Part shown: positions 1 to 8,252 of the stretch, in pieces | Position numbering within the stretch: position 1 is the first letter of the stretch | Layout: each line of letters begins with the position of its first letter | Assembly: GCA_965603115.1 (NCBI GenBank) | Contig: CBFDBT010000026.1 | Span: 1 to 22,056, forward strand | Source of the DNA: CBFDBT01 sp965603115 | GTDB lineage: Bacteria > Pseudomonadota > Alphaproteobacteria > Sphingomonadales > Kordiimonadaceae | Length of the DNA: 22,056 nucleotides | Reading direction: 5' to 3' | Made by a program: the position numbers and the translations under genes | Notes under the pieces: model-generated | Databases searched by the model: none | What the model was told of the DNA's origin: nothing | What the model saw: only the letters and a program-made list of their open reading frames with translations

Positions 1-85
1 GTTAATTCTCAATTAATAGATTTTTTGAATTTTATATTTTTTAATGCAATGCTACTGATTGTTAAGTCTTAATAAGGAGTTTGTG

Positions 86-730
86 ATGCAATTGGATTTG
101 ATAATTGATGTTGTTTGCCCTTGGTGTTTTGTTGGCGAGCGCCAGCTTGGTGTTGCACTTGGTGAGCGTCCAGACGCAATAACCTCTTTAAATGTAAGGC
201 CTTTTCAGCTTAGTCCTAATACGCCTGCGGAGGGTATTGATCGAGAGACCTATTACAAACAAAAGTTTGGTGATGGTCCCGAGGTCCAGCAAACGCGTAA
301 ACATTTGATGGAAGTTGGAGAAGCACTGGGCATTAATTTCGAGTTTGAGAAAAAAGTGCAAATTGCCAACACCATGGATGCTCACCGTCTTATTCGTTGG
401 GCTCATAATGATGGTAAACAAATTGCGGTTGCCGAAGGTTTGATGATTAAATATTTCACCGACGGTGCCTTTTTAGGTGATCATGAGGTGTTAAAAGATG
501 TGGCGCGGGATGCAGGGCTAGATGTAGATATAATCGCAGAATTGCTCGCAACGGACCGCGATAAAGATATTGTGACGCAGGACTGCAGTGCTGCTCATCA
601 AATGGGTATATCGGGTGTGCCCTTTTTCATATTTGATGGCACAACAGGCGCAAGCGGCGCCCAGCCGCCTGACACATTGGTTAAGATCATCGATAGCGCC
701 TTAGAAAAGCAAGAGGCGGTGCAAGGTTAA
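86..730 (+). CDS. FrnE/DsbA-family thiol oxidoreductase
   Basis: Predicted 214-aa thioredoxin-fold protein of the DsbA superfamily, FrnE/2-hydroxychromene-2-carboxylate isomerase-like branch. A CPWC redox motif is at residues 11–14, straight after the first beta strand (QLDLIIDVV). A typical cis-proline loop, GVP, has Pro179. Length fits the FrnE group. There is no signal peptide, so it should act in the cytoplasm as a disulfide oxidoreductase or isomerase; the substrate is unknown. The frame opens at a TTG at 59, but the ATG at 86 has AAGGAG at 74–79 six bases upstream, so I start there. The next gene begins 24 bp after its stop on the same strand and may be co-transcribed. Family assignment is firm; the physiological role is not. 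Confidence 0.87.
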   Translation: MQLDLIIDVVCPWCFVGERQLGVALGERPDAITSLNVRPFQLSPNTPAEGIDRETYYKQKFGDGPEVQQTRKHLMEVGEALGINFEFEKKVQIANTMDAHRLIRWAHNDGKQIAVAEGLMIKYFTDGAFLGDHEVLKDVARDAGLDVDIIAELLATDRDKDIVTQDCSAAHQMGISGVPFFIFDGTTGASGAQPPDTLVKIIDSALEKQEAVQG

Positions 731-754
731 AACCTGACTCCATTAGGAAGAAAA

Positions 755-1279
755 ATGCCTTTAAAAGTTGAAAAATTAAGTATTAAATATTCGAGAAAAA
801 AAGTGCTTCGAAAAACGTTGATACATTTGACTGTATTAGTTTGTTTTGTGATACTGCTCCCATTACTGTTATCAAACCCCAATACACTAGCCTATGTAGA
901 TATGATGGCAATAATTGGAATTGTAGATGGTCTTATCAGATTAGCTGATGATTACATTAGACTTCATCAAGATACTCCTGTTGTAGAGTTTACGCCGTAT
1001 TTCTTAATAATAAATGATGTTCGATTTAAAAGAAAAATAAATAAGACCTCAATCAAAAACATAGAATTTAAAATAGACGAGGAACCGTTAGAAACTGAAA
1101 TTATCTATGAGGTTATTAAAATAACTTTTGAAGAATTAGGCATTGAGGAAAAACATAAAGTTAAACTCTATTACCTAGATTGGTCTAGTGATTATGCAGA
1201 CTGGATAAATAAATGGTATGATGATGCGAAGGTAACAGCAACTTCAGACGCGGTAGCAGGCCAGAGTATGCAATTGTAA
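755..1279 (+). CDS. Small two-helix membrane protein, unknown function (possibly PH-like)
   Basis: 174-aa protein that I cannot place in a named family with certainty. A basic N-terminus (about residues 1–22, rich in K/R) is followed by two hydrophobic segments at about 23–41 and 47–63. A soluble C-terminal part of alternating beta-like strands (VEFTPYFLIIND, SIKNIEFKI, VIKITFEEL) resembles small bacterial PH-like membrane proteins of the STM3941 type, but that is inference from pattern only. The ATG at 755 has AGGAAG five bases upstream. The gene is visibly richer in A+T than its neighbours (many AAA, ATA and TTA codons), so it may be acquired or poorly expressed. A repeat-filled gap follows it. 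Confidence 0.62.
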   Translation: MPLKVEKLSIKYSRKKVLRKTLIHLTVLVCFVILLPLLLSNPNTLAYVDMMAIIGIVDGLIRLADDYIRLHQDTPVVEFTPYFLIINDVRFKRKINKTSIKNIEFKIDEEPLETEIIYEVIKITFEELGIEEKHKVKLYYLDWSSDYADWINKWYDDAKVTATSDAVAGQSMQL

Positions 1280-1332
1280 TGGGGTCAGGCTTGACTCTGA
1301 AACAAGCTCAGGGCGAACGGATAATTATATAT

Positions 1333-1549
1333 CACCCTCATCCCGACCTTCTCCCCTCAAGGGAGAAGGGGTAGGTCAGCGCTAATCTCATTCCCTCGCC
1401 CCTCTGGGTAGAGAGGGTAGTTCATTATAATTCTATTCCCTCGCCCTTGAGGGAGAGGATGAGTAGACAGAAGAATTTAATGAAGCTCGTCTCAACGAGA
1501 TGAATTTAAATCTTCTCTGCGACATATTGCGGAGCGATAGGTGAGGGTG
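1333..1549. repeat. Composite palindromic element with inverted 8-bp ends
   Basis: The left end CACCCTCA (1333–1340) is the exact reverse complement of TGAGGGTG (1542–1549). Inside are three hairpins: GACC…TTCTCCC-CTCAA-GGGAGAA…GGTC across 1345–1377, CCCTCT/AGAGGG at 1400–1405/1412–1417, and CCCTC/GAGGG at 1438–1442/1449–1453. The second and third share the lead-in ATTCCCTCGCCC. It looks like a non-autonomous, MITE-like or REP-like unit, possibly with internal duplication. No transposase is present and no flanking target duplication is evident. Confidence 0.6.
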
Positions 1550-1566
1550 TTCTTTTCTTTATCGTC

Positions 1567-1587
1567 ATTGCGGGCTTGACCCGCAAT
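1567..1587. repeat. ATTGCGGG–CTTGA–CCCGCAAT hairpin repeat
   Basis: Perfect 8-bp inverted arms (1567–1574 and 1580–1587) around a 5-base loop, preceded by TCGTC. This is a compact REP-like palindrome. It is not followed by a T-run on either strand, so it is better read as a dispersed repeat than as an intrinsic terminator. Confidence 0.65.
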
Positions 1588-1637
1588 CCATTATCCCCAC
1601 AAGCCTGCACAGGATATGCAGAGATAGCTCTAAAATT

Positions 1638-1714
1638 GTCACCCTGAATTTATTTCAGGGTCTCCTTGTATAGCCAACATGTTCAAAGGGGATACTGAAA
1701 CAAGTTCAGCATGA
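1638..1714. repeat. Inverted pair of CTGAA–TTCAG repeat units
   Basis: The unit at 1644–1658, in reverse complement, matches the unit at 1695–1709 (CTGAAACAAGTTCAG) at 13 of 15 positions. The flanks GTCA (1638–1641) and TGAC (1711–1714) extend the symmetry, so the whole block can fold into one long imperfect hairpin with a loop of about 30 bases. A third, direct copy (CTGAAACAAGCTCAG, 14 of 15) is at 1297–1311, just past the end of the preceding gene. Confidence 0.62.
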
Positions 1715-1729
1715 CGGCTTTTGCATGTC

Positions 1730-4700
1730 TTATCCAGCAGCGATTTTCGCTAGATTTCTCGCAACATGGGCAACGGTTTTGAGCCGTTGTCCAATTTTAT
1801 CCATCGATGCGCGGTAAACCAATTTGTGATCGGGTTTGAGCTTGGCGGGGGTTTTCTGGTCTGAGATAAAGGCAATCAGTCCTGCAGGATTTTCAAAACG
1901 ATCATTCCTAAAGCTTATCGTCATGCCGCGCGGCCCTGCGTCGATTTTTTCAATGCCAGCACCTTTGCAGTAACTTTTAATGATCATCACGGCAGAGAGC
2001 TGTTTGACAGCGCTAGGGAGTGGGCCAAAGCGGTCAATCATTTCAGCGGCAAAGGCATCGATATCTTCGCGTGTCTCGAGTTCGGCCAGTCTTCTGTAGA
2101 GCGCCATACGTTGGTTGAGGTCGGGCACATAACTGTCTGGGATCATCACGGTCGCGCCAACATTAATGGTTGGAGACCAGCCTGTATCAGAAGCTTCTTC
2201 ACCGAAATCTTCTGCGCGCGCCTCAGCGACGGCTTCTTCCAGCATTTGTTGATAAAGTTCAGCGCCGACCTCGCGAATTTGGCCCGACTGTTCTTCACCC
2301 AGTAGGTTTCCGGCCCCGCGAATGTCCATATCGTGGCTCGCGAGGGTGAAGCCAGCCCCCAAGGTATCGAGAGTTTGCAAGACCTGAAGGCGCTTGGTCG
2401 CGCTTTCACTAAGTATGCGGTTAGGCGGTACGGTCATATAGGCATAAGCCCGCACTTTCGAGCGCCCCACACGGCCACGTAACTGGTAAAGCTGCGCCAA
2501 TCCAAACATATCCGCGCGGTGAATGATCATTGTATTGGCGCTTGGAATGTCAATGCCGCTTTCAATGATTGTGGTGCTAAGGAGCACGTCATAGCGCCCT
2601 TCATAAAAGGCGGTCATCACATCTTCAATGGTTGATGGAGTCATTTGGCCGTGGGCCATGATAAACTTAACCTCGGGCACATATTCTTTCAAAAAGTCCG
2701 CTGCTTCTTGGAGGTCAGCTACGCGAGGACAAATATAAAAACTCTGACCACCGCGGTAATGTTCGCGGAGCAGGGCTTCGCGCACCACAACAGGGTCAAA
2801 GGGCAGCGTGAATGTGCGCACTGCCAAGCGATCAACCGGCGGTGTGGCTATTAGGGATAAGTCGCGTAGTCCAGACAGGGATAGCTGCAGCGTGCGGGGG
2901 ATTGGTGTTGCGGTAAGGGTTAGCACGTGGACATTGGACCTGAGTGATTTGAGTTTTTCTTTATGGGCGACCCCAAAATGCTGTTCTTCATCAATAATCA
3001 AGAGGCCAAGGTCTCTAAACTCAATGTCTTTGGCAAGCAGCGCGTGCGTGCCGATCACAATATCAACCGTACCTTTGCGCATTTCTTCTTTACTGGCTTT
3101 GACATTTTTTTGAGAGACTAGCCTTGATAGCTGTGCAATGCGGATAGGCAAGCCTTTGAAGCGTTCGGTGAAGGTTTTAGCATGTTGGCGTGCGAGCAAA
3201 GTTGTGGGCGCAATCAGCGTGACTTGGCGGCCCGACATAGCAGTGACAAAAGCCGCGCGAAGTGCCACTTCGGTTTTCCCGAAACCCACATCTCCGCATA
3301 TCAGGCGGTCCATAGGGTTGCCCGATGCCAAATCATTCATCACATCGCGAATGGAACGCAATTGGTCATCGGTTTCCGTATATGGAAAACGGGAGCAAAA
3401 TTCATCATAGCTGCCTTCAGGCGGCGTTATTTTTTCACCGCGTCTAAGGGCGCGAGCAGCCGCCAGTTTTATCAGCTTATCCGCCATGTCGCGAATGCGT
3501 TCTTTGAGCTTTGCTTTTTTCGCCTGCCAGGCAACACCGCCAAGTTTGTCTAGATTGGCGTGGGCATCCTCTGAGCCAAAGCGCGATAGAATTTCGATAT
3601 TTTCCACTGGCACATAAAGCTTGTCATTGTTCTGGTAAGACAAGAGTAGACAGTCGTGGGCAGCGCCTAAAGCCTTAATGGTCTCTAACCCTTCAAAGCG
3701 TCCAATGCCGTGACTGGCATGCACTACAAAGTCGCCGGCACTGAGGGTGCTGGCTTCGCGCAGGAAGTTATCAGCGCGTTTTGTGCGACGGGATTTGCGT
3801 ACCAAGCGATCACCGAGAATATCTTGCTCGGTAATTACCGCTATATCATTAGTTTCAAAGCCTTTTTCTAAAGGAAGAACAGCTAGGGATATGATGCGAA
3901 CATCGCTATTTTGAATATCTTTCCAGCTTGTTGAAAGCTCAAGCGGCCTGATTTTATGATCAGCTAGTACGCCTTTTAAGCGTTCGCGAGAGCCTTCAGA
4001 GTAGCTAGCAAAGATAATGCGCATGCCGGCTTTGTGAAGCTCTTTGACATGATTATAAAGCGCATCATAGACATTGATATCTCGTTGGTTTCTCTCGGGG
4101 CCAAAGTCGCGCCCGACCTTACCGTCGTGATTTATAACGCTATCACTTTCCGGTTGTTTGAAGTGACTGAGTTGCCGCGCATCGAGGCGTGATTGAATGC
4201 CACCCCATTCTTTCTCAGTTATATAAAGCGTTTCAGGTTTTATGGGTTTGTAAGTACCCGCTAGTTTCATCGCTTTTTCGCTATTTAAAGTTTCTACACG
4301 TGCTGAATAATAGTCTGAAATAGCTGTAAAGCGTTCTTGTCCGGATTCAGTAAAGTTTTGGTCAAGGGTAAGCGGGCAATCACCACTATAGTCAAACAGG
4401 GTTGCCATACTTTCATGAAAGAGCGGTAGCCAATGTTCCGCACCTTGCAGGCGACGCCCTTCACTAATAGCAGCGTAAAGTGGATCATCACTACCAGCAG
4501 GGCCAAAGCTTGCATTATAGTTGCGTCGGAACAAAGAGATGCTTTCTTCGCTCAGGGAAAACTCGCTGACAGCGCGAAGGTGCACTGAGTTTACTTTGCC
4601 GGTTGTGCGCTGGGTGAGCGGATCAAAGCGGCGAATGGTATCAAGCTCGTCGCCAAAAAAGTCCATGCGAATGGGTTCACTTGTACCGGGGGCAAATATA

Positions 4701-5206
4701 TCTATCAAACCACCCCGCACGGCAAATTCGCCGCGCTCCATCACTTGGCTGGCGCGGCTATAGCCATTTATCACCAAAAACTCTGTCAGAGCGGGAATGT
4801 TTATCTCTTGGCCTATACGCGCATGAAAGCTGGTTGATTTCACCATTTCCATCGGCGGAATGCGCTGAAGGGCAGCATTGACGGTCGTCAGGATCAGGCG
4901 TGGTTTTTTAGCGGGTTCTGCAGATAGTTTGGAAAGTGCCGTCATGCGTTTGGCTAAAATATCACCGTGCGGGCCTACGCGGTCATAGGGCAGGCAGTCC
5001 CACGCCGGAAAGCTGATAATTTCGATGTCCGGTGCGAAAAAGCTGATGCTGTTTTCAAGTGCCATTAGGCGCATATCATCACGGGCTATGTGCATGAGCG
5101 GAGTTTTATTGTCTTTAAAGGCCGCACGGGTCATATCAGCCAGAACGATGGCATCATAGCCTTCTGGTACTCCGGCAATAGTTAGCGTGGTGTATTCTGC
5201 AGTCAA
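1730..5206 (-). CDS. mfd: Transcription-repair coupling factor Mfd
   Basis: 1158-aa superfamily 2 ATPase that removes stalled RNA polymerase from DNA lesions and recruits UvrA; length is normal. In order: a UvrB-like N-terminal part, a CarD-like RNA-polymerase-interaction domain around residues 485–565 (VVHASHGIGRFEG), Walker A GDVGFGKT with Lys644, a DEEQ box at 739–742, helicase motif QLRGRVGR near 908, and a C-terminal D7-like domain. The start is TTG at 5206, two bases after the sdhE stop, with GAGGG inside the end of sdhE as a plausible ribosome site. The pair sdhE–mfd is therefore probably one transcript. It converges on the repeat-filled gap. Identity is secure. Confidence 0.97.
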   Translation of the reverse strand: MTAEYTTLTIAGVPEGYDAIVLADMTRAAFKDNKTPLMHIARDDMRLMALENSISFFAPDIEIISFPAWDCLPYDRVGPHGDILAKRMTALSKLSAEPAKKPRLILTTVNAALQRIPPMEMVKSTSFHARIGQEINIPALTEFLVINGYSRASQVMERGEFAVRGGLIDIFAPGTSEPIRMDFFGDELDTIRRFDPLTQRTTGKVNSVHLRAVSEFSLSEESISLFRRNYNASFGPAGSDDPLYAAISEGRRLQGAEHWLPLFHESMATLFDYSGDCPLTLDQNFTESGQERFTAISDYYSARVETLNSEKAMKLAGTYKPIKPETLYITEKEWGGIQSRLDARQLSHFKQPESDSVINHDGKVGRDFGPERNQRDINVYDALYNHVKELHKAGMRIIFASYSEGSRERLKGVLADHKIRPLELSTSWKDIQNSDVRIISLAVLPLEKGFETNDIAVITEQDILGDRLVRKSRRTKRADNFLREASTLSAGDFVVHASHGIGRFEGLETIKALGAAHDCLLLSYQNNDKLYVPVENIEILSRFGSEDAHANLDKLGGVAWQAKKAKLKERIRDMADKLIKLAAARALRRGEKITPPEGSYDEFCSRFPYTETDDQLRSIRDVMNDLASGNPMDRLICGDVGFGKTEVALRAAFVTAMSGRQVTLIAPTTLLARQHAKTFTERFKGLPIRIAQLSRLVSQKNVKASKEEMRKGTVDIVIGTHALLAKDIEFRDLGLLIIDEEQHFGVAHKEKLKSLRSNVHVLTLTATPIPRTLQLSLSGLRDLSLIATPPVDRLAVRTFTLPFDPVVVREALLREHYRGGQSFYICPRVADLQEAADFLKEYVPEVKFIMAHGQMTPSTIEDVMTAFYEGRYDVLLSTTIIESGIDIPSANTMIIHRADMFGLAQLYQLRGRVGRSKVRAYAYMTVPPNRILSESATKRLQVLQTLDTLGAGFTLASHDMDIRGAGNLLGEEQSGQIREVGAELYQQMLEEAVAEARAEDFGEEASDTGWSPTINVGATVMIPDSYVPDLNQRMALYRRLAELETREDIDAFAAEMIDRFGPLPSAVKQLSAVMIIKSYCKGAGIEKIDAGPRGMTISFRNDRFENPAGLIAFISDQKTPAKLKPDHKLVYRASMDKIGQRLKTVAHVARNLAKIAAG

Positions 5207-5208
5207 TG

Positions 5209-5490
5209 TTATGCCCTCAGGTTTAAAAAGTCTAAGGCCTGCATTTTACGCATCCATTCGTGATTATATTTTTCGGGCACAGGGATGCTACCGGTTACCC
5301 AGCCAAGAATCTCATGATCGTTCTCGTCAAATAAGACTTCAAACCAGTCACAGTCTTCTAGGCTCATTTCGCCGTTATGTTGGTCGAGAAAGTTGCCAAA
5401 AATAAGATCCATTTCTTTGATGCCGCGGTGCCAGCCTCTAAAACATAAGCGGCGGCGGCGGTCTTCTAGGCTAAGGGCTGTGTTCGTCAT
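5209..5490 (-). CDS. sdhE: SdhE, FAD assembly factor for succinate dehydrogenase
   Basis: 93-aa protein of the SdhE/DUF339 (YgfY) family, which helps covalent FAD attachment to the flavoprotein subunit SdhA. The signature RGxxE is Arg22-Gly23…Glu26 within FRGWHRGIKEMD. The acidic tail-side segment (LEDCDWFEVLFDEND) and the small helical size also fit. The frame extends to a GTG at 5532, but the added residues look non-coding and overlap a hairpin. The ATG at 5490 gives the usual family length. It is followed two bases later by mfd, and diverges from recG; this trio is common in Alphaproteobacteria. Confidence 0.92.
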   Translation of the reverse strand: MTNTALSLEDRRRRLCFRGWHRGIKEMDLIFGNFLDQHNGEMSLEDCDWFEVLFDENDHEILGWVTGSIPVPEKYNHEWMRKMQALDFLNLRA

Positions 5491-5513
5491 AATATTATGT
5501 TCCAAATGCAAAA

Positions 5514-5527
5514 GCCCGTTGGCGGGC
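5514..5527 (-). terminator. Terminator-like hairpin in the sdhE–mfd leader (possible attenuator)
   Basis: Read on the minus strand the sequence is GCCCG-CCAA-CGGGC followed at once by TTTTG. This is a short G+C-rich stem with a T-run ending about 20 bases before the sdhE ATG. No gene on that strand ends here, so if transcription starts at the predicted promoter just upstream, the hairpin sits in the mRNA leader. The stem is only 5 bp and the T-run short, so it may have no function. Confidence 0.4.
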
Positions 5528-5541
5528 GGCACTGCATAAGC

Positions 5542-5570
5542 TATATAAGCTAAGGTATGTTATATGTGAA
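5542..5570 (-). promoter_or_regulatory. Candidate sigma-70 promoter for sdhE–mfd
   Basis: On the minus strand TTCACA (5565–5570, five of six to the consensus -35) and TATATA (5542–5547) are separated by 17 bases. It lies in the divergent gap between sdhE and recG. A weaker plus-strand pair, TTGGCG at 5519–5524 with the same TATATA after 17 bases, could serve recG. Prediction only. Confidence 0.4.
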
Positions 5571-5587
5571 GACCACAAGTGACTATC

Positions 5588-5593
5588 GGGGAG
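5588..5593 (+). promoter_or_regulatory. Ribosome binding site setting the recG start
   Basis: GGGGAG lies six bases before the GTG at 5600. The earlier in-frame GTG at 5579 has no comparable site. This favours the 693-aa product, which begins MRPEVLF, as RecG proteins often do. Confidence 0.65.
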
Positions 5594-5599
5594 ATTTTT

Positions 5600-7681
5600 G
5601 TGCGACCAGAGGTGCTTTTTAAATATTTTGGGGATATCGAGAGCCTAGTTGGCGTTGGCCCTAGAAGCCGCCCGCAATTTGAGCGATTGGCTGGTACACG
5701 TCTTGTCGACCTACTGTGGCATTTCCCCTCGGGGCTTATTGATCGCCGTTATCGTCCAAAAATTGCTGAAGCAGTTGTTGATTCTATCGTTACCATGGAG
5801 CTTGAAGTGGTCGAGCACAAGCCCGGACCCAATAGCCGTGTACCTTATAGGGTATTATGCCGCGATGACAGTGGCTTTTTGTCGCTAGTATTTTTTAAGC
5901 CGCGTAAAGACTGGCTCGTCAAGCAGCTACCCGAAGGTGAAAAGCGTTTGATATCTGGCAAGCTAGAAAAGTACCAAGGTACTCCGCAAATTACCCACCC
6001 AGACTATATAGTTGATCCGACAAAAGCTGATGAATTGCCGCTTTTGGAGCCAGTTTACCCGCTGACAGCCGGCCTTAGTCCAAAGTTACTGCGCAAAGCA
6101 ATTTCTGAAGCGGTTAAACGCGTACCGCCCCTGCCTGAATGGCATGATAAAGCTTTAATGGCGCGGGAAGATTGGCCAAACTTTCATGATGCGCTGTTTA
6201 CTGTGCATCACCCCCACACAGTTGAAAACTTAGCCGCCGATGATAAGGCTCGCGAACGCTTGGCATACGATGAATTGCTAGCAAGTCAGCTTACCATGGC
6301 AATTGTGCGAGAAACGTCTCGCAAGGTTAAGGGGCGCGTCATCAAAGGCCACGGTAAGTTTCGCGCTAAAGTGCTTGAAAACCTTAATTATGAATTGACC
6401 GATGACCAAAAAAATACAGCGGCTGAAATTGAGAGTGATATGGCGTCTTCGCAATCTATGCTGCGCCTTGTTCAGGGCGATGTGGGTAGTGGAAAAACCA
6501 TTGTTGCCCTATTGTCTATGCTCATTGCCGTAGAAGCGGGCTGTCAGGCGGCAATGCTGGCGCCAACTGAAATTTTAAGTCGCCAACATATGGCAAACTT
6601 AAAGCCCCTTGCAGATGCTGCGGGCATTCGCATTGAAATTCTTACGGGCCGCAACAAGGGTAAAGCCCGCGAGGCGATATTAGTAGACCTTGCGGCTGGT
6701 GAGATTGATATTTTAATCGGCACCCACGCTATTATTCAAGATGATATCACCTTTAAGAACCTTGCTCTGGCTGTGATTGATGAGCAACATCGTTTTGGTG
6801 TACACCAACGCCTTGCCTTATCTAAAAAAGGCCGTGGTGTGGACGTGCTTGTGATGACAGCGACACCGATACCGCGCACTTTAACGCTGACGGCTTACGG
6901 GGATATGGATGTATCGCGTATCGTTGAAAAACCTCCGGGGCGTAAACCTATTGACACCAGAGTGATCTCTCTTGAACGTTTGGGCCAAGTAGCGGACGGT
7001 GTCAAACGAGCGGTCACAAGTGGTGCGCGGGCCTATTGGGTCTGCCCACTTGTGGAAGAAAGTGAAGTTCTTGATATGGCGGCAGCCGAAGAACGCTACA
7101 CCCATTTAAAGCAAATATTTGGTGAACGTGTTGGTTTGGTGCACGGGCGGATGAAAGCGGCTGAAAAAGACGCTGTCATGGCCTCTTTTGCTGATGGTGA
7201 GCTCGATGTGCTTGTAGCAACGACAGTAATAGAGGTTGGTGTTGATGTGCCAGAGGCGACGCTGATGGTGATTGAGCACGCTGAGCGTTTTGGCCTCTCG
7301 CAGCTTCATCAACTCAGAGGGCGTGTCGGGCGTGGAGCTGGTAAATCTACTTGTATGCTGCTTAGAGCGCCAAAGATTGGGGAAGTAGCCCATGAGAGGC
7401 TCGATATTATGCGCCAGAGTGAAGATGGTTTTGCTATAGCAGAAAAAGACCTAGAGCTTCGGGGCGCAGGGGAGGTGTTGGGTACCAAGCAATCCGGTCT
7501 GCCAGAGATGAAAATTGCCGATATTGCCGTGCATAGTCATTTGATTGCTATGGCAAACGGCGATGCGCGCCTCATAGCGTCTAAAGACCTTGAGCTAAAG
7601 GGTGAACGCGGTGAAGCGCTGCGAGTGCTACTTTATTTGTTTGAACGAGACACCGCGCTTAAGTTTTTAAAGAGCGGGTGA
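5600..7681 (+). CDS. recG: ATP-dependent DNA helicase RecG
   Basis: 693-aa monomeric superfamily 2 helicase that regresses stalled forks and processes branched DNA. An N-terminal wedge/OB-fold part (about residues 60–160) precedes the motor domains. Walker A GDVGSGKT has Lys299, the DEQH box is residues 394–397, the motif TATPIPRTL is present, and the C-terminal helicase motif is QLRGRVGRG. The C-terminal TRG-type region (AEKDLELRGAGEVLGTKQSG) is intact. The GTG at 5600 is chosen over GTG 5579 because of the GGGGAG site. Its 3' end overlaps the convergent GNAT gene by 15 bp. It is divergent from sdhE–mfd. Identity is secure. Confidence 0.97.
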   Translation: MRPEVLFKYFGDIESLVGVGPRSRPQFERLAGTRLVDLLWHFPSGLIDRRYRPKIAEAVVDSIVTMELEVVEHKPGPNSRVPYRVLCRDDSGFLSLVFFKPRKDWLVKQLPEGEKRLISGKLEKYQGTPQITHPDYIVDPTKADELPLLEPVYPLTAGLSPKLLRKAISEAVKRVPPLPEWHDKALMAREDWPNFHDALFTVHHPHTVENLAADDKARERLAYDELLASQLTMAIVRETSRKVKGRVIKGHGKFRAKVLENLNYELTDDQKNTAAEIESDMASSQSMLRLVQGDVGSGKTIVALLSMLIAVEAGCQAAMLAPTEILSRQHMANLKPLADAAGIRIEILTGRNKGKAREAILVDLAAGEIDILIGTHAIIQDDITFKNLALAVIDEQHRFGVHQRLALSKKGRGVDVLVMTATPIPRTLTLTAYGDMDVSRIVEKPPGRKPIDTRVISLERLGQVADGVKRAVTSGARAYWVCPLVEESEVLDMAAAEERYTHLKQIFGERVGLVHGRMKAAEKDAVMASFADGELDVLVATTVIEVGVDVPEATLMVIEHAERFGLSQLHQLRGRVGRGAGKSTCMLLRAPKIGEVAHERLDIMRQSEDGFAIAEKDLELRGAGEVLGTKQSGLPEMKIADIAVHSHLIAMANGDARLIASKDLELKGERGEALRVLLYLFERDTALKFLKSG

Positions 7682-8152
7682 GGGCGATTCCAACTCCATA
7701 TAATAATTAGCGCGCTCATAAGGGGTATTGGCGGGCAGGGGTTTTTCTATAAACCCTAATTTGTCATAGAGTCGTCTGGCATCGGTAAGCACAGTGTTAG
7801 ACTCCAAAAACAGCAATTTGCCATCTTTCTTTGCTTGGTATGCTTCAATAACCTTTTTGCATAAGGCCGTGCCAGCTCCGCCCTTGTGGGTATTAGGGTC
7901 TACGCCAAGTTTGGTCAGTTCATAGCTGCCATTACCCGAATTTTTTAGAGCAATTGTGCCAAACACCTTGTCGTCAGCAATGGCGAAAAAAACTTCGCCA
8001 CCTTGATCAATAATATGAGTCTGAGGGTCAGAGAGCACCTTGATGTCAATATCTTCCATGACAAAATACTCTTTTATCCAATGGGCATTAAGGTCGTAAA
8101 AGGCTTGTTTGTATTTGCTGTCATAGGCAATGATATTAAAATTTGATGTCAT
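7667..8152 (-). CDS. GNAT-family N-acetyltransferase
   Basis: 161-aa single-domain GNAT protein, expected to transfer an acetyl group from acetyl-CoA to an amine; the substrate is unknown. The acetyl-CoA binding motif A is visible at about residues 80–105 (KLGVDPNTHKGGAGTAL, loop around residues 90–95), followed by the typical LFLESN strand and the C-terminal YDKLGF element at the end of the fold. The ATG at 8152 has AAGGA about eight bases upstream. The stop lies inside the recG 3' end. There is no operon partner. Confidence 0.85.
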   Translation of the reverse strand: MTSNFNIIAYDSKYKQAFYDLNAHWIKEYFVMEDIDIKVLSDPQTHIIDQGGEVFFAIADDKVFGTIALKNSGNGSYELTKLGVDPNTHKGGAGTALCKKVIEAYQAKKDGKLLFLESNTVLTDARRLYDKLGFIEKPLPANTPYERANYYMELESPSPAL

Positions 8153-8252
8153 TATGGTGTCCTTGGAATATGAATATAACTTTTAAACTTTATTTTATAT
8201 CTTCTCAATAGAGGATTTAGGGGTGTATAGTCTTTATCTTCATGGAGGCTTT

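Larger units (their letters stand above)
1280..1729. repeat. 450-bp gap filled with several palindromic dispersed-repeat families
   Basis: This space between two converging genes holds no credible ORF. It carries at least three kinds of imperfect palindrome, listed separately: CTGAAACAAG-type units (1297–1311, 1644–1658 inverted, 1695–1709), a composite C/T-rich element bounded by inverted CACCCTCA/TGAGGGTG (1333–1549), and an ATTGCGGG/CCCGCAAT hairpin (1567–1587). Short palindromes of this look are common as dispersed intergenic repeats in Alphaproteobacteria. They may also act as transcription end points for the flanking convergent genes, though none has a clear U-tract. Confidence 0.75.

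Noticed and set aside
59..85. TTG-started extension of the FrnE-like gene
   Set aside because: The ATG at 86 has an AAGGAG six bases upstream and begins directly at the thioredoxin-fold strand.
1567..1587. Intrinsic terminator for the 755–1279 gene or mfd
   Set aside because: A strong hairpin, but no T-run follows on either strand; better explained as a dispersed repeat.
3138..3553. Two overlapping plus-strand ORFs inside mfd
   Set aside because: They lie opposite the conserved helicase core of mfd, and their compositions look like antisense shadows.
5491..5532. GTG-started extension of sdhE
   Set aside because: The added residues overlap a hairpin and exceed the normal family length; ATG 5490 fits.
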